From a virus, in IMG/VR virus record IMGVR_UViG_3300044996_000161, positions 1 through 41,684 of that record: 41,684 nucleotides of DNA. One strand, written 5' to 3'. The notes under the pieces are model-generated. The model did not search any database and was not told the DNA's origin. It was given only the letters and a program-made list of their open reading frames with translations. Positions 5,953-11,690 of the stretch are shown here, one piece after another (within the stretch, counting starts at the first letter, position 1; each line of letters opens with the position of its first letter). A program made the translations under genes and the position numbers.

Positions 5953-6568
5953 GGACATTGACTGGATAAATAAAAATGTCAAGGAAGATACAGAACACGC
6001 TGGACAAAATCCTTCAGACATTCCAGAAGATGACGTAGACTTATTAGAAAATTTTAATGAGGAAGGGGGTGAAAAAATTATGCCACAAGTTATCAACGAC
6101 TATTCCACTTATGAAATTCCCAAAGGCGATAGCAACTATCTCAAAATGGAAGATGGAGACAATCGTTTGCGTCTCACATCTAAGCCAATGGAGTTAAAAC
6201 TTCACGAGGATAAAACAGCAGGGAAGTTCTCTACTGTGATTTGTCAAGGAGAAGGTTGTGTGCTGTGTGCAAAAGGTAGTAAGGTTAAATACAAATATGC
6301 CTACGCCATCTTGTCCCGCAAAGATGGGAAAGCGTATGTATATGAAGCACCAATAACAGTGTTTCGCCAAATTGTTACTTTTGCCACCAATCCAGAGTAC
6401 GGAAACCCAGAAGAATACGACTTGACAATCAAGATGTCAGGCCAAAAGCCTAATATCGTTTATCAGGTTGTTCCTTCTCCTAAGAAAGTAAAACTTTCTA
6501 AAGAGGAAACTGAGGAAGTCGCAAAAATCAATTTGACAGAGATTTATGCTAATAAAGCAGGAGCTTAA
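5936..6568 (+). CDS. gp32-like single-stranded DNA-binding protein (two candidate starts)
   Basis: The core (residues about 65-185 of the 210-aa long form) has 'GDNRLRLTSKP', a cysteine group 'CQGEGCVLC' (C103, C108, C111), 'YKYAYAILSRKDGKAYVYE' and 'YDLTIKM'. This order is seen in phage ssDNA-binding proteins of the gp32/OB-fold kind: beta-strands, a Zn-type insert, then 'YD(L/I)xI'. Two starts are possible. ATG 5936 adds a 48-residue acidic segment (Asp/Glu-rich, 5-47). ATG 6080 has the phage's strongest SD type (GGGGGTGA) and gives 162 aa. The second is preferred as the main product; both may be made. It would coat ssDNA in replication or recombination. Family assignment by pattern only. 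Confidence 0.6.
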   Translation: MTLTSEDIDWINKNVKEDTEHAGQNPSDIPEDDVDLLENFNEEGGEKIMPQVINDYSTYEIPKGDSNYLKMEDGDNRLRLTSKPMELKLHEDKTAGKFSTVICQGEGCVLCAKGSKVKYKYAYAILSRKDGKAYVYEAPITVFRQIVTFATNPEYGNPEEYDLTIKMSGQKPNIVYQVVPSPKKVKLSKEETEEVAKINLTEIYANKAGA

Positions 6569-6582
6569 TTAGCCTCTGAACA

Positions 6583-6613
6583 CTGGTAATAAGTAGGGCA
6601 AGCTTATTACCAG
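6583..6613 (+). other. 11-bp perfect hairpin after the SSB gene
   Basis: CTGGTAATAAG (6583-6593) and CTTATTACCAG (6603-6613) form a perfect 11-bp stem with a 9-nt loop, TAGGGCAAG. No U-run follows, so it is unlikely to be a simple terminator. It may be an mRNA-stabilising 3' structure for the SSB message or a binding site for a dimeric protein. Confidence 0.6.
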
Positions 6614-6628
6614 CATTGAGAGTAAAAT

Positions 6629-6901
6629 ATGAACACACACGATATTCTGGTTAAACAAAAAGTTGAGTTTGCTATACTCAATCACAAACTATTAAAATTT
6701 GATTATGTTAGTAATGATATATCTTTAACCAGAGACAGAATAGTAGAACCAATCCAAATGTTAAAAGGAAAAGATGGAGAATTAGATAAAGTAGCTTGTA
6801 ACAAATGGCCGTATGCAGATTTTCTTGACGTAGAACAAAGGATATTCAGTTTTAAAGGAATAGAAAATTTAAGGTTGATTGATTATGATAAAACATATTA
6901 A
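6629..6901 (+). CDS. Small WYL-like protein (90 aa)
   Basis: A 90-aa protein with 'KLLKFDYVSNDISLTRDRIV' (residues 20-39), then 'EPIQML' and 'RIFSFKGIENLRLIDYD'. This order resembles a minimal WYL domain (basic beta-strand, 'xPxxL', then '(R)xFxxxRIxxL'), a ligand- or nucleic-acid-sensing fold of bacterial regulators, also found alone in phages. The WYL triad itself is not conserved, so this is a fold-level suggestion. No strong SD is seen. The next gene overlaps its 3' end. Confidence 0.55.
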   Translation: MNTHDILVKQKVEFAILNHKLLKFDYVSNDISLTRDRIVEPIQMLKGKDGELDKVACNKWPYADFLDVEQRIFSFKGIENLRLIDYDKTY

Positions 6902-7124
6902 CGCTAAAACAACTCTTTCAAAAAAAGAGATAAAAGAAACAGTCAAAATTTTAGAAAAGTCTCAAGTAAAACCTATTACTTATTTTTATTTTAATAGGAG
7001 ATTTCCATTTATACATAAAACGGAAATGATAGATGTTGTAGATATGATGGTAAATTTTAGAGGAAGAGAAAAAGCAGAAGCAATAGACAAAGCAATACTT
7101 AATACTCTTAAAAAACATGATTAA
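6885..7124 (+). CDS. Hypothetical protein (79 aa)
   Basis: A 79-aa, lysine-rich, mostly helical protein. The ATG at 6885 lies inside the previous gene's last codons, so translation is coupled; a TTG two codons upstream is possible but less likely. 'KTEMIDVVDMMVNFRGREKA' (residues 45-64) is a probable amphipathic helix. Its stop overlaps the co-chaperonin start by 8 nt. No family is recognised. Confidence 0.6.
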   Translation: MIKHINAKTTLSKKEIKETVKILEKSQVKPITYFYFNRRFPFIHKTEMIDVVDMMVNFRGREKAEAIDKAILNTLKKHD

Positions 7125-7371
7125 AGTTTTAGACAATTACGTTTTAATTGAACCAGAAAAGATGGAAGAAGTTACGGTCGGTGGTATTGTCTTACCTCAA
7201 GAAAGGAAAGACACACCCCAGACTGGTATTGTAATTGATAATGGAGGCCTAGATTTAGCAATAGGAAAAAGAGTTTGGTTTAAAATGTGGTCAGGGGAAA
7301 ATATTAAATACGAGAACAAGGAATATAAAATTGTGCATTATAAAGATTTACTAGCTTATGAAGAAAAATAA
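7117..7371 (+). CDS. GroES-like co-chaperonin (Cpn10), 84 aa
   Basis: The sequence follows Cpn10 along its length: 'LDNYVLIEPEK' (strand 1), a mobile loop at about residues 17-33 containing the hydrophobic 'GGIVLP' (22-27) that docks on GroEL, 'TGIVI', then 'IGKRVWFKMWSG' and 'EYKIVHYKDLLAYEE'. It is somewhat shorter than host GroES (about 95-97 aa), and the roof hairpin appears reduced. Like T4 gp31 it probably re-targets the host GroEL chamber to phage proteins such as the capsid protein; that role is inferred. It sits in the early strand, as expected if it must be present before head proteins. Confidence 0.88.
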   Translation: MIKVLDNYVLIEPEKMEEVTVGGIVLPQERKDTPQTGIVIDNGGLDLAIGKRVWFKMWSGENIKYENKEYKIVHYKDLLAYEEK

Positions 7372-7711
7372 ACCAATTAAATTTCCTAGTAAATATAAAT
7401 ATGGATTTAGAATAGCAGGAGAACCTGCAAATAGAGCCCTATTCCTAAATAGATTCTGGTATCCCATTATAATTAAAAGACCTATCTGTTGGTTAAAAGG
7501 ACATCATAATAAAATTATTTGGCCTTTTGGTTTAAAAATTAAAATATGTATAAGGTGCGGTAAAACTTTCTATCAAAAGAAAACCACAGAGAAATATCCT
7601 AATGGAATTTTTGGTGGGGTGGTAGGAGAACTATACGGAGTAAAATTTAAAACCACCAAAAGAGCACCAACAATTTATGTTGATATGTTAAAACCTATAA
7701 AAAGGGGGTGA
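7358..7711 (+). CDS. Basic protein with GHH...CxxCG motif (117 aa)
   Basis: A 117-aa, Lys/Arg-rich protein overlapping the co-chaperonin end by 14 nt. 'CWLKGHHNKIIW' followed by 'KICIRCGKTFYQK' is the C-x3-GH(H)...C-x2-CG arrangement of small phage zinc proteins of the DUF1660 kind (assignment by pattern). Its TGA (7709-7711) lies inside the GGGGGTGA SD of the next gene, a termination-reinitiation junction. Function unknown. Confidence 0.65.
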   Translation: MKKNKPIKFPSKYKYGFRIAGEPANRALFLNRFWYPIIIKRPICWLKGHHNKIIWPFGLKIKICIRCGKTFYQKKTTEKYPNGIFGGVVGELYGVKFKTTKRAPTIYVDMLKPIKRG

Positions 7712-7716
7712 AAAAC

Positions 7717-7881
7717 ATGGTTAGTAAAATATTATTCTGGCTATCTTTGGTTTGGATAATCTTATCAACTTTTTGGTATGGCTATGTGGTAACTCAGGGA
7801 GGAGCTTACCAACTAGACTTTGTAGGTAATTTTATCGTTTTATTATTTCTCCTCTTGACATTTAGGAAACAGTTGAGTTAA
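7717..7881 (+). CDS. Two-helix membrane protein (54 aa)
   Basis: A 54-aa protein with two hydrophobic segments (about residues 4-26 and 35-49) separated by a short polar turn 'TQGGAYQLD', ending 'FRKQLS'. Its start is fixed by a GGGGGTGA SD containing the previous gene's stop. It is the last protein gene before the noncoding block. A possible early membrane effector; no family is recognised. A weak promoter (7855-7883) lies over its 3' end. Confidence 0.6.
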   Translation: MVSKILFWLSLVWIILSTFWYGYVVTQGGAYQLDFVGNFIVLLFLLLTFRKQLS

Positions 7882-7883
7882 AT
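7855..7883 (+). promoter_or_regulatory. Possible promoter for the leader/ncRNA locus
   Basis: Perfect TTGACA (7855-7860), 17-nt spacer, weak -10 TTAAAT (7878-7883). The predicted start is at about 7890, the A of an ATG, the same leaderless geometry seen at other promoters of this phage. The -10 matches the consensus at only four of six positions. Confidence 0.45.
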
Positions 7884-7889
7884 TAAAAT

Positions 7890-7982
7890 ATGAGTAAAAT
7901 TGTGGCATTATATCCGTTTTATTCTGTGGCTTTCGGCCACAATTGTAGCCACAGAATCAAGCGGATATTTTTTTGTGGTTAA
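7890..7982 (+). CDS. Possible 30-aa leader peptide over an attenuator-like hairpin
   Basis: A 30-codon ORF starting 'MSKIVALYPF' and ending 'RIFFCG' runs exactly through the hairpin at 7899-7974 and stops at 7980-7982. It would be read from a leaderless mRNA if the weak promoter at 7855 works. The open frame may simply be chance over a symmetric sequence. Its placement inside an attenuator-like fold makes a leader-peptide role worth considering. Confidence 0.3.
   Translation: MSKIVALYPFYSVAFGHNCSHRIKRIFFCG
7899..7974 (+). terminator. Large terminator/attenuator-like hairpin with U7
   Basis: Outer stem ATATCCG (7910-7916) with CGGATAT (7962-7968); inner 10-bp stem TTCTGTGGCT (7922-7931) with AGCCACAGAA (7947-7956); then seven T (7968-7974). 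An upstream ATTGTGGC (7899-7906) can instead pair perfectly with GCCACAAT (7936-7943), interleaving with the inner stem. The end of the early operon and a riboregulator are both compatible with this. Confidence 0.7.
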
Positions 7983-8335
7983 GCGACAGGGGAGCTAAGT
8001 CTAGTGGTGTCGCAGCACAGAAAAGCACTAGAACAATACTTGATGCTATTCCGACAGCACTCGGGATTGGAACTCAGGAATTGTCTTAAAGGATACAGCA
8101 ACTCACGCTACCAAGTCGTATCCCTTGTACAATATCAATGTACAACTGATAGGGAAGCTAAAACGATACGGAGAAAAAACCGAAAATTGTCGTTTTTAAA
8201 TAACCTTCTTACGGGGAGACGCCTCTCTTGTGGAATCTTGGAATTGATGTAGATACTAAAAAGACACCCAGAGGATGTCTTAATAGCGAAAGCTAAATAG
8301 AACCAAAAGGAACTATCTAGTAGAGCTTAATTATA
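7976..8335 (+). ncRNA. Candidate large structured noncoding RNA, class unknown
   Basis: About 360 nt without a credible gene but full of inverted repeats: GCGACA/TGTCGC (7983-8013); ACAAT/ATTGT (8033-8084) around CCGA/TCGG (8051-8064); GGATAC/GTATCC (8091-8123); TTGTACA/TGTACAA (8125-8145); AAAACGA/TCGTTTT (8160-8196) enclosing CGG/CCG; AAGACA/TGTCTT (8261-8281); TAGC-GAAA-GCTA with a GNRA loop (8284-8295); ATAG/CTAT (8297-8316). The base composition is richer in G and C than the surrounding early genes. I see no tRNA, tmRNA, RNase P or group I intron core signature. Phages carry large ornate RNAs (GOLLD, ROOL); this may be similar in kind but I cannot match it. Ends are approximate, and strand is inferred from neighbours. 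Confidence 0.55.
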
Positions 8336-8371
8336 CCATAAATGTATCTATAAGTCAAGCTAAACTGTGTA

Positions 8372-8400
8372 TTGACAAGGTATAACAAATAGAGTATAAT
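8372..8400 (+). promoter_or_regulatory. Early sigma70-type promoter
   Basis: Perfect TTGACA (8372-8377), 17-nt spacer ending ATAGAG, perfect TATAAT (8395-8400). The start is predicted near 8407, giving a leader of about 24 nt without an obvious SD before the ATG at 8431. It drives the 8431-11369 gene set. Confidence 0.85.
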
Positions 8401-8430
8401 ATAGAGAATAGCAATATAATTATTAACTTA

Positions 8431-8697
8431 ATGAAAACTAAAACCATTTCCCCGAAACCAAGCAAAAAGAAAACTACAGAAGTATTTCAAATACAGGTAA
8501 CTCCAGCTAATCTTCTTAAAATAAATCCTTCTGGTAAATATCTTTTAATTTTCCATAGAACAAATTATGATAAAGGAGACTTATCTATTTTGGATAAAGC
8601 CTTGCAAGAATTCTTTAAACCAGCTCAGGTTATGGCAATATTCGCCGACCAAGTAACTGATGTTAAGATAGCAGAATTATTAAAAGGAGGAAAATAA
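8431..8697 (+). CDS. Hypothetical protein (88 aa)
   Basis: An 88-aa protein with a Lys/Ser/Pro-rich N terminus (residues 1-17) followed by an alpha/beta segment ('GKYLLIFHRTNYDKGDLSIL' and 'AQVMAIFADQVTDVKIAELL'). It is the first gene after a perfect promoter, so probably well expressed. The only visible translation signal is the ATG itself. Its stop overlaps the next start (TAATG). No family is recognised. Confidence 0.65.
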   Translation: MKTKTISPKPSKKKTTEVFQIQVTPANLLKINPSGKYLLIFHRTNYDKGDLSILDKALQEFFKPAQVMAIFADQVTDVKIAELLKGGK

Positions 8698-8891
8698 TGC
8701 CAGAGATACAGCTTATTTGTACAGATTGTAACCAAGCATTTCCTTTTACCGAAAGAGACCAAGAGTTTTTTAAACAAAAAGGTTGGGGAGAACCTAAGCG
8801 TTGTAAACCATGTAGAATAAAACGAAAAAACGAAAGGTTTCAAAGAGGTCAATATGAAACGCCTGGTAATCCACGCTATTCCTATAGGTAA
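8697..8891 (+). CDS. Small zinc-ribbon protein (zf-trcl type, 64 aa)
   Basis: A 64-aa protein with 'LICTDCNQAFPFTERDQEFF' (residues 5-24), then 'GWGEPKRCKPCRIKRK'. CxDC...FxFTxxDQxFF...GWxxPxRCxxCR is the signature of the probable zinc-ribbon domain family (zf-trcl, PF13451), common in bacteria and phages. The basic, aromatic tail ('NPRYSYR') suggests nucleic-acid binding. The start overlaps the preceding stop, with GGAGG just upstream. Domain call confident; role unknown. Confidence 0.85.
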   Translation: MPEIQLICTDCNQAFPFTERDQEFFKQKGWGEPKRCKPCRIKRKNERFQRGQYETPGNPRYSYR

Positions 8892-8927
8892 AACACAAGA
8901 AGTTATTTATGCAAGGAGAGAAAATTT

Positions 8928-9125
8928 ATGGGAGAAGTTAATATCCTCCAGCTTCCTAAAGGCTATAAACTGGTTTCTGACTTGGCCTTTGAATATCCTC
9001 AAGGGAAAGACGAAAAGTTCAGTTCCATTGTTTCCCGATTTGACACCTACATTAACGAAGTCAGAAACGATTGTATCAAGGTCATTGCTAAGAAAGTTGG
9101 AGTAGATGTAACATGGGAAAACTAA
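8928..9125 (+). CDS. Hypothetical protein (65 aa)
   Basis: A 65-aa protein with SD AAGGAG about 10 nt before the ATG. 'FSSIVSRFDTYINEVRNDCI' (residues 31-50) is a likely amphipathic helix. A competing frame (8854-9105) overlaps it but has poor spacing and composition. The next small gene starts 13 nt before its stop. No family; function unknown. Confidence 0.6.
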   Translation: MGEVNILQLPKGYKLVSDLAFEYPQGKDEKFSSIVSRFDTYINEVRNDCIKVIAKKVGVDVTWEN

Positions 9126-9241
9126 AAGAGCTTATTGGTTTTTTCACATTTCTTTTAGTTATCCCTTTTGTATTTGCTTTCTTAATGATTTACCATTTAT
9201 ACTTATTTTTAACTGGCAAGAAAATGCCAACAGTAGAATAA
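9113..9241 (+). CDS. 42-aa single-helix membrane microprotein
   Basis: This small ORF begins 'MGKLKELIGFFTF'. A long hydrophobic helix covers residues about 8-34, and the short basic end is 'TGKKMPTVE'. It overlaps the preceding gene and is followed within 2 nt by the next start, as expected in this compact operon. It resembles the other early membrane microproteins at 13, 656, 7717 and 9566 in size and topology but not in sequence. Confidence 0.55.
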   Translation: MGKLKELIGFFTFLLVIPFVFAFLMIYHLYLFLTGKKMPTVE

Positions 9242-9242
9242 T

Positions 9243-9569
9243 ATGACAGTAGACTTAACTGATTTTAGAAATATAACACCGATTACAGGTTTATCAGGTA
9301 AACCAATTACGCCTGTAGCTTCTCACGAGGAAACTTCAGAACCAACTCCTGTTGAAACACCAGTTGAGAAAACCAGAATAGATGAGAATACAATCCTTGT
9401 AGGCGACCACACAGTTAAAATTAGGGGAAGCGTTTCTAAACAACAGTTTCAGCAAACGGGATGGGAAATTGATAAGTTCACAAAAGATGGACAATTAGTG
9501 CCATTGCCTGATGATGGCAAGGTCGCATCAAATACAGAAGTCATACCGAAAGGACAAAACAGTTTATGA
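9243..9569 (+). CDS. Hypothetical protein with Pro/Thr/Glu-rich linker (108 aa)
   Basis: A 108-aa protein. Residues 1-45 are low-complexity and rich in Pro, Thr and Glu ('EETSEPTPVETPVEKTR'). The C-terminal half ('ILVGDHTVKIRGSVSKQQF', about 51-69, then 'TGWEIDKFTKDGQLVPLPDD') looks like a small beta domain. Its layout parallels the protein at 9690, which has a PTE linker and a short C-terminal domain ending near a basic segment. It overlaps the next gene by ATGA. Function unknown. Confidence 0.6.
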   Translation: MTVDLTDFRNITPITGLSGKPITPVASHEETSEPTPVETPVEKTRIDENTILVGDHTVKIRGSVSKQQFQQTGWEIDKFTKDGQLVPLPDDGKVASNTEVIPKGQNSL

Positions 9570-9688
9570 TAGTAAATTTTATAATCTTTATGACAGGATT
9601 TGTAGCAGGAGTTTTTGCTTGTTATACCGACTATAAAAATGAATGGGGATTATTTAAGTCTGAAAAAAGAAAGGGAGGGGGTGAATAA
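9566..9688 (+). CDS. 40-aa single-helix membrane microprotein
   Basis: This small ORF starts in an ATGA overlap with the previous gene. Residues 1-19 are hydrophobic ('MIVNFIIFMTGFVAGVFACY'), followed by a charged tail ending 'KSEKRKGGGE'. The tail codons also form the strong SD of the next gene (GGAGGGGGTGA). The ATGA start and this arrangement argue for a real coupled gene. It could be an anchor or a lipoprotein-like peptide, but no lipobox is evident. Confidence 0.55.
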   Translation: MIVNFIIFMTGFVAGVFACYTDYKNEWGLFKSEKRKGGGE

Positions 9689-9689
9689 T

Positions 9690-10181
9690 ATGGCTAAATG
9701 TACAGTATGCGGTAAAAATATGCCTGGTAACATTCTACCAAAACACATGGTAAAACAACATCCAGTTCAAGGCGGAGTTGATTTAGAACCAAAAAAAGAT
9801 GAAGTACCAACAACAACTCAACCTGTAGAATCAGTAAAACCCGTTGAGCAAGTTACACCAGAAGCACAGCCTGTTCAAACAGTTAATGAACAAGGTCAGC
9901 CAACTGTAGAAACACCCAAACCAGTTGAACAGCCAGTAGTTCCCGAAACTCCCAAAGAGAATTTGGAAGTACCAGCAGAAAACCAAACCCCAGGTATGGA
10001 AGTTCCTACAGAGGAAAATAAAGATACGAGAATGGTTGTACTTAAATCCGCCGACAATAGACCTTTAGAGGTTTCAATTAACAATCAGACTTGGACAGGA
10101 AAAGAAATTTCAGTTCCTAAAGACCAGGCTGACACAGTAAGACGTGAATTATTAAGAGGTGGATTCTTTTTAAAGGACTAA
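9690..10181 (+). CDS. C2H2 zinc-finger protein with long PTE linker (163 aa)
   Basis: The start at 9690 is chosen over an in-frame ATG/TTG further upstream because GGAGGGGGTGA lies 6-9 nt before it. The N-terminal 'CTVCGKNMPGNILPKHMVKQ' gives a C-x2-C-x12-H-x4-H finger (residues 4-25). About 85 residues of Pro/Glu/Thr/Val/Gln-rich linker follow. The C-terminal domain (about 112-163) includes 'VSINNQTWTGKEISVPKDQA' and 'VRRELLRGGFF'. An N-terminal finger, flexible linker and compact C-terminal domain suggest a tether between nucleic acid or protein partners. Confidence 0.7.
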   Translation: MAKCTVCGKNMPGNILPKHMVKQHPVQGGVDLEPKKDEVPTTTQPVESVKPVEQVTPEAQPVQTVNEQGQPTVETPKPVEQPVVPETPKENLEVPAENQTPGMEVPTEENKDTRMVVLKSADNRPLEVSINNQTWTGKEISVPKDQADTVRRELLRGGFFLKD

Positions 10182-10182
10182 T

Positions 10183-10530
10183 ATGGGAATAATGGATAAA
10201 TTTAAGGTTGAAAAACCTAAAGAATTTCAATTAACATCCGAAGAACTTTCGGAATACTCTTTCTATGCTATGCAAATTCGGGCTAGGGAAATGGAATTGC
10301 GTTCTTGGTCGGATAGACTTACTGAAATGAGAGCACGTATCAAACAAAGATGTGGAATCAAAGATACGGAGAAAGAAGCCATGCTAGTTGATTGGGATAA
10401 TGTATTCTCCACCAGTAAAATTTACGTTTCTAAAAGACCTCAAATTCATGTAACACCAGAGGGTAAAGTAGAAACGAAGCAGGAGATAGAACAAAATGCC
10501 AAACTTGAATTATCAGAGAAGCCGAAGTAG
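10183..10530 (+). CDS. Hypothetical helical protein (115 aa)
   Basis: A 115-aa, highly charged protein starting 1 nt after the previous stop. Residues about 20-65 form a long predicted helix ('LSEYSFYAMQIRAREMELR'), followed by 'CGIKDTEKEAMLVDW' and a polar tail. It may be a coiled-coil accessory protein. It overlaps the nuclease gene by 35 nt. No family is recognised. Confidence 0.65.
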   Translation: MGIMDKFKVEKPKEFQLTSEELSEYSFYAMQIRAREMELRSWSDRLTEMRARIKQRCGIKDTEKEAMLVDWDNVFSTSKIYVSKRPQIHVTPEGKVETKQEIEQNAKLELSEKPK

Positions 10531-10855
10531 AGAATACTACGCTTTGCATGACTTAGAAATGAAGGGATTCTTAAGTCAGAGAATGGCAGGTTCTCATGGA
10601 ATTGCTGATGTAATTGGTATCAAACCTGTTGAATGTGGCAATCCTAATCACTTTGAAGTTAAGTTTATCCAGGTAAAAGTATCTAAGAATCTAAAGAAAA
10701 AATCGTCTAATGTCAAAATTGTTGACAGTCCTATTGGTTTATTAAATGTTGAATACTGGAAATTTCCAGTCAAAGTTAAAAATGGAAATCATAACACCAA
10801 ACACACAAAGAAGAAGATGGTTAAACTCCAGTCCGGGCGTAGGATACGCAAATAA
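10496..10855 (+). CDS. Hjc-like PD-(D/E)XK nuclease, putative Holliday-junction resolvase
   Basis: A 119-aa basic protein with the spacing of Hjc/VRR-type nucleases: 'RSREYYALHDLEMKGFLSQR' (10-29; E13), 'MAGSHGIADVIGI' (30-42; D38), 'FIQVKVSK' (57-64; Q59, K61), then a very basic C terminus. The usual E of the ExK motif is Q here (QxK), a variant known in some restriction-like nucleases. It would process branched DNA before packaging or during recombination. The small size, RxxE helix and S/G-x-AD loop support the family. Function is inferred, and whether Q59 supports catalysis is the weak point. Confidence 0.65.
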   Translation: MPNLNYQRSRSREYYALHDLEMKGFLSQRMAGSHGIADVIGIKPVECGNPNHFEVKFIQVKVSKNLKKKSSNVKIVDSPIGLLNVEYWKFPVKVKNGNHNTKHTKKKMVKLQSGRRIRK

Positions 10856-11369
10856 ACAGCTTCAGGACGAAGATTATCACCATACCCTCGCCCTACACGA
10901 ACCTCTTTGGAGATATATTGTCAGCCACTACGACAGGTCAATTTACAATTACCAGATGACTTCTCCTGTTGTTGTTTTGGGTTATGAAGCCTTACCAGCA
11001 GCTATAGAACTTTCACAGTGGGGATATGAAGTTACTCTTTTGACTGATAACTTTGGGGAAATTGCTAAAATTACAAAGGACTTAAAAATTCACGCTGGTA
11101 ATTTAAAAAGCACAATCTGGTTTGATTATTTAAAGAACTGCCCAAAAGCTGTATGTATGTGCTTTATAGGTATTTTGGATACCTTGCAGAGCACTACACG
11201 AAGCCATAGCCTTATAGATTTATGGTTAAGACGAGTTGAAGAAGTGATTTGTGCGGTAAAAAAGAATAGAGACTGGGAAAATTTATTAAGGGATAAATAC
11301 TGTTATAAAATACTTCCTTATCCCAATTCTGATTATGTGCTTTTAACTATTAAGGAGTTAGAGGAATAA
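10782..11369 (+). CDS. Rossmann-fold protein, possibly methyltransferase-like (195 aa)
   Basis: The start at 10782 keeps the overlap with the nuclease gene to 74 nt; a longer frame from 10746 is possible. 'SPVVVLGYEALPAAIELSQW' (about 62-81) followed by 'GYEVTLLTDN' and 'KIHAGNLKS' looks like a nucleotide-binding beta-alpha-beta unit with a D at the end of strand 2, as in SAM methyltransferases. The glycine motif is atypical. 'CFIGILDTLQS' could be strand 4. It is the last plus-strand gene and overlaps the last minus-strand gene tail-to-tail by 20 bp. Confidence 0.5.
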   Translation: MEIITPNTQRRRWLNSSPGVGYANKQLQDEDYHHTLALHEPLWRYIVSHYDRSIYNYQMTSPVVVLGYEALPAAIELSQWGYEVTLLTDNFGEIAKITKDLKIHAGNLKSTIWFDYLKNCPKAVCMCFIGILDTLQSTTRSHSLIDLWLRRVEEVICAVKKNRDWENLLRDKYCYKILPYPNSDYVLLTIKELEE

Positions 11370-11688
11370 TCTGTCTTTGAGTTTCCAAATCCACAACCTT
11401 TATACTACTAGGTTTCTTAATTGTTTCCTGGTTAGCAATCTTCTTAGCAATTTTACCCTGGCTTAGTTTGGTAGCAATCTTTAACCACTCTGTAGGAATC
11501 TTTCTGTTAAACAAAACCGCTAGTCCTGTAAAAAAGAAATACCAAAAAGCGATAGTAAGTAAAACTAGAGAATCAACTAAAATGGGGATTTGTTTCTTGG
11601 TTTCTGTTACTATCCTGTCAACAGTTTTATAAACAGTTTTAACTTTAACCTCATTAGGGTTGGTATCGTCTATAACGGGGTGAGACAT
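11350..11688 (-). CDS. Single-helix membrane protein (112 aa), end of late operon
   Basis: A 112-aa protein with a polar N terminus, a hydrophobic segment at about residues 34-58 ('ILVDSLVLLTIAFWYFFF') and a basic C-terminal half. It lies downstream of holin, endolysin and HNH genes at the end of the late transcript. A spanin, holin partner or virion membrane protein are all possible; nothing decides between them. Its last codons overlap the end of the convergent plus-strand gene. Confidence 0.6.
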   Translation of the reverse strand: MSHPVIDDTNPNEVKVKTVYKTVDRIVTETKKQIPILVDSLVLLTIAFWYFFFTGLAVLFNRKIPTEWLKIATKLSQGKIAKKIANQETIKKPSSIKVVDLETQRQIIPLTP

Positions 11689-11690
11689 AT

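Noticed and set aside
8004-8252. 82-aa ORF in the noncoding block
   Set aside because: It has no SD, unusual composition and full overlap with dense inverted repeats that are better explained as structured RNA.
7976-8335. tmRNA, RNase P RNA or group I intron
   Set aside because: No tRNA-like T-arm or CCA end, no RNase P conserved core and no group I P7/G-site sequence was found, and no split gene flanks it.
8854-9105. 83-aa ORF overlapping two small genes
   Set aside because: It overlaps the zinc-ribbon gene and the 8928 gene, which has a clear SD; the composition looks frameshifted.
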